Below are positions 16,825 to 25,389 of a stretch of DNA of 64,000 bases, in pieces. Within the stretch, counting starts at the first letter, position 1, and every line of letters starts with the position of its first letter. Where the stretch lies: positions 682,001 to 746,000 of the forward strand of contig OZ241842.1 of NCBI GenBank assembly GCA_965202675.1, written 5' to 3'. Position numbers and translations under genes: made by a program. Source of the DNA: CATQHD01 sp965202675. Lineage in GTDB: Bacteria > Actinomycetota > Acidimicrobiia > Spongiisociales > Spongiisociaceae. The notes under the pieces are model-generated. The model made no database searches and was not told the origin of the DNA. It was given only the letters and a program-made list of their open reading frames with translations.

Positions 16825-18252
16825 GTGACCATTGACGACGGGTTGGTGAACTGCGATATGCTGCTGACGAACGGGTCGGTCGTAACGGTCGACGACCAAC
16901 GCCGCGTGTTGACGCCGGGAGCGGTGGCGGTGATCGGTGACCGGATCGCGGCGGCGGGTCCGCCGGACGAGCTCGAGCACTACCGGGCCGAGCGGGTGAT
17001 CGACTGCACCGGGAAAGCGGTGATTCCGGGTTTCGTCGACGCCCACACCCACATGTTCCAGAGCCTGGGCCGCGGCCTCGGCGAGGGCATGCCCCTGTAC
17101 CCCTGGCTGAGCCGGTTCATGTGGCCCTACGCGCAGGAAATAAGCGCCCGGGAGGCTTGGGCCGGAATCAGGTTGACGGCCGTCGAGGCCGCCCGGGCCG
17201 GCACAACGGCCGTGCTCGACGATCATTACGCCCCCGCCGATCTCGAAGCGGTGGTCGGGGCGGCCCGAACAATCGAGGAGGCAGGCCTGCGGGGGGTGGT
17301 GGCGCGCGGCGTCTTCGGCCGCCCCGCCGAGGTGACCAGGCACTACGAGATCCCAGATTACCTGTTCGCTCTTTCGCCGGAGGAGGAGCTGGAGATCACG
17401 CGGGCCGCGGTGGAGGCGACCGCCGGGCGGCGGGTGTCGGTGTGGCCCGCCCCGGACGGGAACTTCGTGGAGCGGGGGCTGATCTGCGATTCGGTGGAGC
17501 TGGCGCGGGATCTGGACACGGGCTGGCACATCCATTGCTCGGCGCCCCGGTCCGACCCCGACGCCTACGTCTCGTGCTACGGGGAGCGCCCCGTGGAGTG
17601 GATGCACCGCGCCGGTCTGCTCGACGGGAGGGCGGCCCTCGCCCACGGCGTGTGGCTCGACGACAACGAGGTGGCCCGCATCGGCGAGGCGGGCGCCGGG
17701 GTCGCCCACTGCCCCACCTCGAACTGCTACATGGCGGACGGCGCCCTCCGGCTGCGCGACCTGCGGGAGGCGGGGGCGGTCGTCTCGCTCGGCACGGACG
17801 GGTCGGCCTGCGACCACCGCCAGGATATGTTCGAGCAGATGAAACAGGCGGTGTTCGTGCAGCGGCTGACGACCCTCGACCCGACCGCCTCGCATGCCGA
17901 GGAGGCCTTCTGCCTGGCGACCCGGGAGGGAGCCCGGTATCTGGGAATAGACGCGGGGGTGATCGCGCCGGGCAAGCTGGCCGACCTGGCGGTGATCGAC
18001 CTCGACCGGCCCCACCTGCAGCCTCTGAACCGGCTGGTGTCGACCCTCGTGTACGCCGCCCGGGGCTCGGACGTGGTGATGACGATCGTGGGCGGGGAGG
18101 TGATCTACGAGAACGGCGCCGCGGTGAAGGTCGACGAGGGCGAGGTGATCGCCGAGGCCCGGGCGCGGTCGGCGGAGCTGATCGACCGGGCCGGACTGCA
18201 CGGGCTGCTCAAACCGTGGAACGAGCGTCCGGATTCGGAGCCGGGCGGGTAG
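16825..18252 (+). CDS. TrzA/AtzA-type amidohydrolase (SAH/guanine/8-oxoguanine deaminase-like)
   Basis: About 475 residues. GTG 16825 with GGAGCGGAG upstream is chosen; ATG 16783 in the same frame is an alternative. Zn and catalytic features of the cyclic deaminase group are FVDAHTHMF (HxH, residues 74-76), HIHCSAPRSD, AHGVWLDDNE, CPTSNCYM and SLGTDGSACDHR. The family hydrolytically deaminates purine-like rings (S-adenosylhomocysteine, guanine, 8-oxoguanine) or dechlorinates triazines. Divergent transcription from a nucleoside-binding lipoprotein gene favours a purine or nucleoside substrate (inference). Its last 44 bp overlap the convergent gene. Confidence 0.85.
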   Translation: MTIDDGLVNCDMLLTNGSVVTVDDQRRVLTPGAVAVIGDRIAAAGPPDELEHYRAERVIDCTGKAVIPGFVDAHTHMFQSLGRGLGEGMPLYPWLSRFMWPYAQEISAREAWAGIRLTAVEAARAGTTAVLDDHYAPADLEAVVGAARTIEEAGLRGVVARGVFGRPAEVTRHYEIPDYLFALSPEEELEITRAAVEATAGRRVSVWPAPDGNFVERGLICDSVELARDLDTGWHIHCSAPRSDPDAYVSCYGERPVEWMHRAGLLDGRAALAHGVWLDDNEVARIGEAGAGVAHCPTSNCYMADGALRLRDLREAGAVVSLGTDGSACDHRQDMFEQMKQAVFVQRLTTLDPTASHAEEAFCLATREGARYLGIDAGVIAPGKLADLAVIDLDRPHLQPLNRLVSTLVYAARGSDVVMTIVGGEVIYENGAAVKVDEGEVIAEARARSAELIDRAGLHGLLKPWNERPDSEPGG

Positions 18253-19816
18253 GGCGGGTCTTCTTCCCGTTGAGCAGGGCGCCGATCGGGGTGTACCGGA
18301 TGAACAGCCGGTAACAGGCCAGGAGCACCAGGGTCACCCCGACCGTTATGCCCAGGAACTTGACCACCGACGGGAGCGGCCAGTCGCGCACCAGCACCTG
18401 GGCGGCGACCATCAGGGGGAGATGGGCGAGGTACAGCCAGTAGGAGGAATCCGACAGGTAGCGGACGCCCCGGCGCTCCCGCCCCAGCAGCGCCCGGAAC
18501 AGCCCGATCAGGCCGAGGCACATCCCCCAGGCGTAGAGCACCTGCAGCACCGAGGCGGCCGGCCAGTAGAAAAGCCGCGGATCGAAGGTAAAAGCCAAGC
18601 CCGCGGGGAGGGCTATCAGGACCGAGGCCGGCAGCGTCAGCCGCCAGAACCGGCCCATACGGTCGGAAACCAGCCCGCCCCCCGCCCCGGGCCGGCCGTA
18701 CATGAGGGCCCCGAAGGCGAAGAAGCAGGCGTAATAGAGCAGCACGTGCGGGAAGGGGATTAAACCGTCGGAGGTGTCCGGACCGAAGACGGGGTAGGCG
18801 CCGCCCCCGCCCATGGCCAGCTGCGGCAGCAGCGTCAGGGGGATCATCGACCACATCACCCATCGGGGCCAGGGCCGGGGCGCGGCGGGCGGGCCGAGGC
18901 GGCGGCGCTCCCTGAGGCCCGCCGCCCATGCCAAGACGGCGAAGCCGGCCGCCAGCCACAGCAGGAACCACAGGAACCAGAGGTGGTAGAAACGGGTGAT
19001 CTCGGAGAGGTCGAGCTCGGCGGCGGCCTCCTCTTCCTCCGAGCCGCCGGCCCCCTCCCCCCAGCCGGGGATGTCCGCCCACTTCATCCCTTCGGGAAGG
19101 GGGTCTCCCCCGCCGTAGGCGACGAGCAGATCCGCCGCCTCCTCATGGCCGAAGTAGAAGGCCACCCCCAGCGGGGTTTCGCCCTCCGAGGCCGGGGCGG
19201 TGGGGGCGGGTTCCGCGCCGCGCGACAAAAGCATCTCCACCATCCGGCCGTTGCCGGTGAAAGCCGCCGAGTGGAGCAGCGTCCAGCCGTCCGGCTCGGT
19301 GCGCTGGTCGACGTCGAAACCCCGGTCCAGCAGATCTTCCACCCCCGGAACGTCCCCGGCGAACACCGCCCCCACGATGTCTCCCCGCTCCGACGCCGCC
19401 TTCGCTCCGGATTCGACAGCCCAGACTATGGCCCAGGTGGTGAGCGGTACGATGGTCAGCATGCCGAGCGCCAGCGGCAAGGCCACCCGGCGGAGGCGGT
19501 GCCCCAGCAGCGAACGCAGGCCGCGGCGCCGCCAGAGCATGGCGGTGAAGAACCCGCTCATCAGGAAGAACACCGGCATGCGGAAACCGTGAACCGCCCA
19601 AAAGAACTCGTCGTAGAACCCTTCCAGGCCGGAGGTGCGGTCCTGAACCGGCCAAGGAAACGGTATGAAGGCCAGCGAGGCATGCAGCCCGATCCCCAGC
19701 AGCATGGCAAACCCCCGCAGGGCGTCGAGGTCGTGGCGGCGGCGCTCCGGAGGAGCAGGCGAAACCGCGACCTCCCCCGGCCCTTCGACAGCAGTCCGCT
19801 CCGCGCCGGCAGTCAT
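18209..19816 (-). CDS. Acyltransferase-3 membrane protein with inserted ankyrin repeats
   Basis: About 535 residues from ATG 19816 (an in-frame TTG lies at 19825). The acyltransferase-3/OpgC-like pattern is clear: RRHDLDALRGFAMLLGIGLH, then FFWAVHGFRMPVFFLMSGFF, and SDSSYWLYLAHLPLMV near the C-terminus, with about ten membrane helices. Between helix 3 and helix 4 (about residues 145-250) there is a soluble insertion with ankyrin-type units (DGWTLLHSAAFTGNGRMVEM, ETPLGVAFYFGHEEAADLL), followed by an acidic stretch. Acyltransferase-3 proteins transfer acyl groups to sugars or glycans at the membrane. An ankyrin insertion is unusual and may mediate protein binding. Confidence 0.8.
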   Translation of the reverse strand: MTAGAERTAVEGPGEVAVSPAPPERRRHDLDALRGFAMLLGIGLHASLAFIPFPWPVQDRTSGLEGFYDEFFWAVHGFRMPVFFLMSGFFTAMLWRRRGLRSLLGHRLRRVALPLALGMLTIVPLTTWAIVWAVESGAKAASERGDIVGAVFAGDVPGVEDLLDRGFDVDQRTEPDGWTLLHSAAFTGNGRMVEMLLSRGAEPAPTAPASEGETPLGVAFYFGHEEAADLLVAYGGGDPLPEGMKWADIPGWGEGAGGSEEEEAAAELDLSEITRFYHLWFLWFLLWLAAGFAVLAWAAGLRERRRLGPPAAPRPWPRWVMWSMIPLTLLPQLAMGGGGAYPVFGPDTSDGLIPFPHVLLYYACFFAFGALMYGRPGAGGGLVSDRMGRFWRLTLPASVLIALPAGLAFTFDPRLFYWPAASVLQVLYAWGMCLGLIGLFRALLGRERRGVRYLSDSSYWLYLAHLPLMVAAQVLVRDWPLPSVVKFLGITVGVTLVLLACYRLFIRYTPIGALLNGKKTRPTRPAPNPDARSTV

Positions 19817-19866
19817 GGAAGGCAAGGATACGCCATACGGAAAGGACTGCTATCCTCCTGTCCGAA

Positions 19867-20373
19867 ATGGCAGAGCTGAGCGCCCGGGACGAAGCCCTGT
19901 TGCGGAAGGCCATCGAGGTCTCCGCCCGATCGGTGCGGAACGGCAATATGCCGTTCGGGGCCGTGCTGGCCGACCCGGACGGCAGCATCCTGCTGGAGGC
20001 GGAGAACACCAGCCTCACCGGGCGCAACCCCCTCAACCACGCCGAGACCAACCTGGTCAACATGGCGGTCATGAACCTGGAACCCGAACAGATCGCCTCC
20101 GCCACCCTGTACACCAGCTGCGAACCCTGCGCCATGTGCAGCGGCGCCATGTACTGGGGCGGGATCAACCGGATGGTGTACGGGATGTCGGAGCTGGATC
20201 TGCTGGAGATAACCGGCTCACACCCCCTCAACGCCACCATGGAGGGGGTGGGTTGCCGCAATGTGTTCGACAGCGGCCAACGGAAGATAGATGTGAGCGG
20301 CCCCCACCTGGTCGAGGAGGCCTCGGCGGTGCAGCGGGAGTACTGGCCCGGAGTCGAGTCCAAGATCGTCTGA
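19867..20373 (+). CDS. Nucleoside deaminase (cytidine/guanine deaminase superfamily)
   Basis: A 168-residue Zn-dependent deaminase. The catalytic motifs are NHAETN (HAE) and TSCEPCAMCSGAM (PCxxC), spaced as in bacterial guanine deaminase and tRNA adenosine deaminase relatives. Length and the C-terminal extension resemble free-base or nucleoside deaminases rather than TadA, but sequence alone does not settle the substrate. It lies in a region with a BMP-type binding protein and a purine-deaminase-like amidohydrolase, consistent with base salvage or nitrogen scavenging. The next gene, a thiolase, begins 96 bp downstream with its own ribosome-binding site. Confidence 0.85.
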   Translation: MAELSARDEALLRKAIEVSARSVRNGNMPFGAVLADPDGSILLEAENTSLTGRNPLNHAETNLVNMAVMNLEPEQIASATLYTSCEPCAMCSGAMYWGGINRMVYGMSELDLLEITGSHPLNATMEGVGCRNVFDSGQRKIDVSGPHLVEEASAVQREYWPGVESKIV

Positions 20374-20469
20374 ATCCGCCCGTCCGCGGCCAAAGCTCCC
20401 CCGCCCGCCCGCTCCGCCGCGCGCCGCGGCTATTTTTGCAGGCAGAACATCGCGAAGAGGAGAACTGAC

Positions 20470-21645
20470 ATGCTCGATTCAAGCCCTGTGGCCGTCGTGG
20501 GGGCGGCCCGCACCGCCGTCGGGACGTACGGGGGGTCGCTCAGCGGCGTCGAAGCCCACCGGCTGGGCGCGATTACCATCAAGGAGTCCATACGCCGGGC
20601 CGGGGTGGAAGCGGGCGAGGTGGACGAGGTGGTGATGGGCCAGATCGGACAGGTGGGCGCAGACGCCTACAACGCCCGCCGTTGCGCGCTGGCGGCCGGC
20701 CTTCCTACCGCCACCACCGCCATGAACGTCAACCGCCTCTGCTCGTCGGGCCTCCAGGCCGTCATCACCGGCGCCCAGCAGATCATGCTGGGAGAGGCCG
20801 ACATCGTGGTGGCCGGCGGCAACGAGAGCATGAGCCGCCAACCCTTCTTCGACTACCAGGCGCGCGACGGCTGGAAGCTCGGCCCCCGCAAGCTCGTCGA
20901 CGGCACCCTGTCCCTGGTGACCGATCCGTTCGGCAACTACCCGATGGGGGCAACGGCGGAGAAGGTGGCGGAACGCTACAACGTCAGCCGCCGGGAGCAG
21001 GACCGATTCGCCGCCCAGAGCCAGCACCGGGCGGCGGCGGCCATCAAAGAAGGCCATTTCGCGGACGAAATCGTAGGGGTGGAGCGTCCCCGGGAAGAGC
21101 CGTTCCTGGTGGATGAGCACCCCAGGCCCAACGCCACCGAAGAGGGCCTGGCGCGCCTGCGGCCGGTGTTCGTGAAGGACGGCACCGTTACCGCGGGCAA
21201 CTCGTCGGGGATAAACGACGGCGCGGCGGCGGTGGTGCTGATGAGCGAGCGGATGGCCGAAGCCCGCGGCCTCACCCCCCGCCTGCGCCTGGTGGCCTGG
21301 GCGGTGTCGGGCATCGAACCGGAGGTCATGGGCTACGCCCCGGCCCTGGCCGTCCCCGCCGTACTGGACAAGGCCGGCCTGACCCTCGACGACATCGACC
21401 TCATCGAGCTCAACGAGGCCTTCGCCGCCCAGGCGGTGGCGGTCATCCGCGACGCCGGACTCGACCCGGAGAAGACCAACCCGTCGGGCGGCGCCATCGC
21501 GCTGGGCCATCCGGTGGGGGCGACCGGAACGATCCTCGCCATCAAGCTCCTGCATGCCCTGGAGCGGATCGACGGGCGGCGGGGCATCGTAACGATGTGC
21601 ATCGGGGGCGGCCAGGGGATGGCCGCCGTCTTCGAGCGCCCTTGA
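20470..21645 (+). CDS. Acetyl-CoA C-acetyltransferase (thiolase)
   Basis: A 391-residue thiolase II. The nucleophilic Cys is in NRLCSSGLQAV, the general-base His in ALGHPVGATG and the second Cys in CIGGGQGMA; NEAFAAQAVAV is also present. It condenses two acyl-CoA units or cleaves 3-ketoacyl-CoA. Start ATG 20470 follows GAAGAGGAG. It is followed without a gap by the MoxR-type gene (TTGA overlap), so at least three genes form one transcript. The pathway is not defined by the neighbours; fatty acid or butanoate metabolism is possible. Confidence 0.9.
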   Translation: MLDSSPVAVVGAARTAVGTYGGSLSGVEAHRLGAITIKESIRRAGVEAGEVDEVVMGQIGQVGADAYNARRCALAAGLPTATTAMNVNRLCSSGLQAVITGAQQIMLGEADIVVAGGNESMSRQPFFDYQARDGWKLGPRKLVDGTLSLVTDPFGNYPMGATAEKVAERYNVSRREQDRFAAQSQHRAAAAIKEGHFADEIVGVERPREEPFLVDEHPRPNATEEGLARLRPVFVKDGTVTAGNSSGINDGAAAVVLMSERMAEARGLTPRLRLVAWAVSGIEPEVMGYAPALAVPAVLDKAGLTLDDIDLIELNEAFAAQAVAVIRDAGLDPEKTNPSGGAIALGHPVGATGTILAIKLLHALERIDGRRGIVTMCIGGGQGMAAVFERP

Positions 21646-22553
21646 CCGCCGCCCCGTCCGCCGGCCGCCCCCCCGCGGCCCGGATCAGCGGCGTCGACGA
21701 TGTAACCGGGATGCTGGCCGGTCAGGACTACCTGGCCGACCGGGGTCTTTCCACCGCCCTGTACCTGTCCCTCATCCTGCCCCAGCCGCTCCTGCTGGAG
21801 GGCGAGGCGGGAGTGGGCAAGACCGAGGCGGCCAAGGCGCTGGCCGGCGGGCTGGGGGTCGAGCTGGTCCGCCTCCAGTGCTACGAGGGCATCGACGCCA
21901 ATCAAGCCCTCTACGAATGGGACTACCCCCGCCAGCTGCTCCACCTGCGCCGGGCGGGCGAGACGGACGGCGGGGGCGGCGGCGCCGCAGACGAGCTGTT
22001 CGCCGAGCGCTTCCTGGTGGAGCGGCCCCTCCTGAAGGCGATCCGGCGGGGGGACGCCTGCGTGCTGTTGATCGACGAGATCGACCGGGCCGACGACGAG
22101 TTCGAGGCTTTTCTGTTGGAGATCCTCTCCGATTTCCAGATCTCCATCCCCGAGATCGGCGCCGTTGCCGCCCCCCGCCCCCCGGCGGTGATCATCACCT
22201 CCAACCGCACCCGTGAGCTGCACGACGCGCTCAAGCGCCGCTGCCTCTACCACTGGATCGACTTCCCCGGCCTGGAAAGAGAGGTAGAGATCGTGGCCGC
22301 CCGCGCCCCGGAGGTGCCCGAACGCCTGGCCCGCAGCGCCGGGCGGGCGGTGCACAACCTGCGCAGCCGCCTGGAGCTGGTCAAACAACCCGGCGTGGCG
22401 GAAACCATCAGCTGGGCGCGCGCCCTCCACCGCCTCGGCGAGGAGCGCGTAACCCCCGGCAATTTCGACTCCGGCCTGGGCGCCGTCATCAAGGACCGCG
22501 ACGACCTGGCCGCCGCCCGCACCCGCCTGGACGAAATCCTGGATGGCGCCTGA
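21642..22553 (+). CDS. MoxR-family AAA+ ATPase (CoxD-like)
   Basis: About 303 residues. TTG 21642 is taken as the start because it overlaps the thiolase stop (TTGA); an earlier ATG at 21597 lies inside the thiolase. Motifs are Walker A EGEAGVGKTE, Walker B CVLLIDEIDRAD and sensor IITSNRTREL, with a Gly-rich insertion after YEWDYPRQLLHL. MoxR/CoxD ATPases work with VWA proteins as chaperones, for example in maturing molybdenum hydroxylases. The VWA partner overlaps it by 11 bp. The molybdenum enzyme fragment at the left edge is a possible client (inference). Confidence 0.85.
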   Translation: MTAAPSAGRPPAARISGVDDVTGMLAGQDYLADRGLSTALYLSLILPQPLLLEGEAGVGKTEAAKALAGGLGVELVRLQCYEGIDANQALYEWDYPRQLLHLRRAGETDGGGGGAADELFAERFLVERPLLKAIRRGDACVLLIDEIDRADDEFEAFLLEILSDFQISIPEIGAVAAPRPPAVIITSNRTRELHDALKRRCLYHWIDFPGLEREVEIVAARAPEVPERLARSAGRAVHNLRSRLELVKQPGVAETISWARALHRLGEERVTPGNFDSGLGAVIKDRDDLAAARTRLDEILDGA

Positions 22554-23685
22554 ACCGGATCCGGTTGCCGATCTGGTGGAGTTCGGACGGCAGCTGCGGG
22601 AGCGGGGGGTGAACGCGGGTACCGGGCAGGTGATCTCCTATACGAGGGCGGCGGCGGGCCTCGGACCGGCGGACGTCGGGGATCTGTACTGGGCGGGGCG
22701 CATCACCCTGGTCAACCGGGCGTCCGACCTGGCCGTATACGACGCCGCCTTCGACCACTTTTTCATGGGGGCGGAGAACGGCCCCTCCCCGCCCCGGCTG
22801 GCCTTCGCCGCCGCCGACGGCGAAACCGGAGACCCGGAGGCGGTCCCGATCGGCGCCGACTGCCTGGAAATCGGGGCGCCGGCGGCCGAGGGCGACGAGC
22901 TCCCGTCCGCGGGCGGCCCCCGGGCGTCGAGCGCCGAGGTGCTGCGCACCAAGAACTTCGACCAGTGGTCGGAGGACGAGTTCCGCAGGCTGGCCGGGCT
23001 GCTTCCTTCCCTGCGCCCCCCTCGGCGGCGCAGCCGCCGCACCCGGCCCTCGCCGAGGGGGCGGGGCATCGACCTGCGCCGCAGCGTCCGGCGCTCCCTC
23101 CGATGCGGAGGCGATCTGGTGGAGCTGCGCCGCCGGCGGAGGATAGAGCGGCCCCGTCCGGTGGTCCTCATCGTCGACGTGTCGGGGTCGATGGCCGGTT
23201 TCTCCCGCGCCCTGGTGCAGTTCTCCTACGGGATGAGCCGCGCCTCCCGACGGGTGGAGGTCTTCTGTTTCGGCACCCGCCTGACCCGCCTTACCGACGC
23301 CCTGCGGGTGCGCGACCCCAACGCCGCCCTCGAAGAAGCAGCCGAACGGGTGGTGGACTGGAACGGCGGCACCCGCATCGGAGAGTCGCTCGCCGCCTAC
23401 GCGGCCGGCTGGGGCGGGTACCGCTTCAACCGCGGGGCGGTGGTGATCATCTGCTCCGACGGGTTGGAGCTGGGCGAACCGGAGCGGCTGGCCCGGGCCA
23501 TGCAGCGCCTGTCCCGCCAGACCCGCGCCGTCGTCTGGGTGAACCCCCTGGCGGGGGACCCGAAGTTCCGCCCGCTCGCCCGGGGGCTGGCGGCCGCCCT
23601 CCCCCACGTAGACCGCCTGGTCGCCGGCAACAACATCCTGGGCCTGGAGGAGCTGGCCGAGGTGGTGGCCGCCCTGGAAGGGTAG
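22543..23685 (+). CDS. VWA domain protein (CoxE-like)
   Basis: A 380-residue protein. The C-terminal half has a von Willebrand A fold with MIDAS motif VDVSGSMAGFS and the later acidic VIICSDGLELG. The N-terminal half is a helical CoxE-type region with an Arg-rich linker (residues about 165-185). CoxE proteins pair with MoxR/CoxD ATPases, and this gene overlaps the preceding ATPase gene. The role is probably metalloenzyme maturation. The start at ATG 22543 is set by the overlap. Confidence 0.85.
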   Translation: MAPEPDPVADLVEFGRQLRERGVNAGTGQVISYTRAAAGLGPADVGDLYWAGRITLVNRASDLAVYDAAFDHFFMGAENGPSPPRLAFAAADGETGDPEAVPIGADCLEIGAPAAEGDELPSAGGPRASSAEVLRTKNFDQWSEDEFRRLAGLLPSLRPPRRRSRRTRPSPRGRGIDLRRSVRRSLRCGGDLVELRRRRRIERPRPVVLIVDVSGSMAGFSRALVQFSYGMSRASRRVEVFCFGTRLTRLTDALRVRDPNAALEEAAERVVDWNGGTRIGESLAAYAAGWGGYRFNRGAVVIICSDGLELGEPERLARAMQRLSRQTRAVVWVNPLAGDPKFRPLARGLAAALPHVDRLVAGNNILGLEELAEVVAALEG

Positions 23686-23735
23686 TTCTGCGGACTTCCG
23701 CCGCCCCGGCCCGACGGGGCACCGCAAAACGCCGG

Positions 23736-24332
23736 TCAGTCGGAGCGGCTCACCCAGTCGTCCAGCACCATGCTCTTCGGCCTGAAGCGCTCCCCCGGGA
23801 TCAGGGCCCACAGGCTGCGCCACAGTGCGGGCATGATCACCCCTCTGAACCTTTCCCAGTCGGCCGCCAGCAGGACCAGCAGGTACAGAGCGGGAAGCCA
23901 CCACCAACCCCCCCGGCTGACCAGCGTCCACAGGAACATGGTGTAAAGGCAGGCCAGCCCCACCATCATCGGCGCCGGATTGGTGAGAAACAGCGGTCCC
24001 AGGAACACGAAACCGGCCAGCGGAAGGATCACCCACCAAGAGAAATACCCGGCCATGCCCATACCCGCCCCCAACCCGGCCGCCAACCAGAGATCGGCCC
24101 GCAGATCCCATTGGCTCAAGCGGGTCTTGCGCTCGGACGAACGGGCCAGCCGACCGTCGAAGTAGTCGCTGCACCACGCCAGGCCCACCAACACCATGGC
24201 CGTGTTGAGGCTGTGGTTGGCTGTCACCCAGACAGCCAGGGGAACGGACAGCAGACGCGACAAGGTGAGCATATCGGCCAGCGCCGCCCGGTCGAAGCCC
24301 ACCCCGACGCTTTGGAATACCTTGCTGTCCAT
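23736..24332 (-). CDS. CDP-alcohol phosphatidyltransferase family membrane protein
   Basis: A 198-residue integral membrane protein. The family signature is present in modified form: SDYFDGRLAR, then SQWDLRAD, where the usual Gly before the second pair of Asp is Ser. Five to six helices follow. These enzymes join CDP-diacylglycerol (or a CDP-alcohol) to an alcohol such as glycerol phosphate or inositol phosphate. Both Asp pairs of the catalytic site are kept, so it may be active. It is transcribed away from the DUF3263 gene. The start ATG 24332 lacks a strong site. Confidence 0.75.
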   Translation of the reverse strand: MDSKVFQSVGVGFDRAALADMLTLSRLLSVPLAVWVTANHSLNTAMVLVGLAWCSDYFDGRLARSSERKTRLSQWDLRADLWLAAGLGAGMGMAGYFSWWVILPLAGFVFLGPLFLTNPAPMMVGLACLYTMFLWTLVSRGGWWWLPALYLLVLLAADWERFRGVIMPALWRSLWALIPGERFRPKSMVLDDWVSRSD

Positions 24333-24427
24333 AGCTGCTCCTGCCTGCCGCCCCGATCGACATTCCCAGCAGAACCTGTCTTACATCCCATTACCATACT
24401 CGCCTGATCCGGCGTTACCCATTCTTT

Positions 24428-24456
24428 CCCCGGCGCCCCGCCCGCGGCACCGGGGC
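24428..24456. other. GC-rich inverted repeat between divergent genes
   Basis: The arms CCCCGGCGC and GCACCGGGG can form a stem with one mismatch, between the divergent starts at 24332 and 24501. No T-run follows. It could be an operator or a structural element; the function is not known. Confidence 0.35.
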
Positions 24457-24500
24457 AAATCCGCCGATTTCCGCCCTCTGGTTAATACCCTGCGCGAATC

Positions 24501-24746
24501 ATGCTCACATCGCGGGAGCGGCAGGTTCTGGATTTCGAGCGCGGATGGTGGCAGTTGCCGGGCCCCAAAGACCGCAACATCCACGATATGCTCGGATTCA
24601 GTTCCGCCTCCTACTACCGCATATTGAGGGCCGCGCTCGACAAGCCGGCCGCCCTGTCTTACGATCCCCTGACCGTGAGAAGGCTCCGGCGGATGCGGGA
24701 ATCCGCCGCCCCCGACCGGAAGTCGTCGATCCGAAGGGTGAACTGA
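24501..24746 (+). CDS. DUF3263 family small protein
   Basis: An 81-residue protein matching DUF3263, seen in LTSRERQVLDFERGWW and GFSSASYYRILRAALD. The pattern suggests a helix-turn-helix-like fold. In mycobacteria and relatives a DUF3263 gene lies directly before a LytR_C gene (the Rv0430-Rv0431 arrangement), and the same order is found here with a 28-bp gap. The function is unknown. Confidence 0.8.
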   Translation: MLTSRERQVLDFERGWWQLPGPKDRNIHDMLGFSSASYYRILRAALDKPAALSYDPLTVRRLRRMRESAAPDRKSSIRRVN

Positions 24747-24774
24747 ACGCGCAGCCCGCAAACAGGAGTGTTCG

Positions 24775-25389
24775 ATGCCAGGAAGACACGCTTCCCCGGA
24801 TCGGAGTCGTTTTCGCCGCGACCTGACCCGAATGACGGTGCTGGCGGTGCTGGCGGCCGTCGTCGTCGCCGCGCTGGCCTTTGCCGTGCGCTTCCTGACC
24901 GGGACCGACGGCGAACCCGCCACCGCCGCCGGGCAGACCGCCTCCGCGGCAACCGAACCGCCGCCCCCGTCCACCGCGGCCCCCGCCGCCGAGAGCACAA
25001 CCACCGCCGCGGCCGTCTCATCCACCATTGCCGCGGTCGAGACAACCGCCGCGGCGCCGACCACCACCACCGCCCCCACGCTGCCGCCCGCCGCCCCCCC
25101 GCCCATCCGGGAACCCGGCCAGATAATCGTGCTGGTGCTCAACTCCACCGAGACGGCCGGGCTGGCCGGGCGGGTGACCGACCAGCTGTCCGAACTCGGA
25201 TACCGCACCGAAACCCCCGACAACCACCCCTCCGCCTTGGGGACCTCCGTCGTGTGGTACCTGGACGGATTCGAACGGGAGGCGGAAGCGCTGGCGGAGG
25301 AAATACCCGACGCCAACATCGAGCCCTTCACCGGCGATGTGCCCCGCGCCCATCTGACCGTGGTGTTGGGAGCGTCGTACCTCGAGTGA
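24775..25389 (+). CDS. LytR_C domain membrane protein
   Basis: A 204-residue protein with a cytoplasmic basic N-terminus, one membrane helix (TVLAVLAAVVVAALAFAV, about residues 20-40), a Thr/Ala/Pro-rich extracellular linker and a C-terminal LytR_C domain (IVLVLNSTETAGLAGRVTDQ to HLTVVLGASYLE). LytR_C domains occur at the ends of wall-polymer ligases and alone in actinobacteria, and are thought to act in the cell envelope. ATG 24775 follows CAGGAG. The stop overlaps the next start (GTGA). Confidence 0.82.
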   Translation: MPGRHASPDRSRFRRDLTRMTVLAVLAAVVVAALAFAVRFLTGTDGEPATAAGQTASAATEPPPPSTAAPAAESTTTAAAVSSTIAAVETTAAAPTTTTAPTLPPAAPPPIREPGQIIVLVLNSTETAGLAGRVTDQLSELGYRTETPDNHPSALGTSVVWYLDGFEREAEALAEEIPDANIEPFTGDVPRAHLTVVLGASYLE

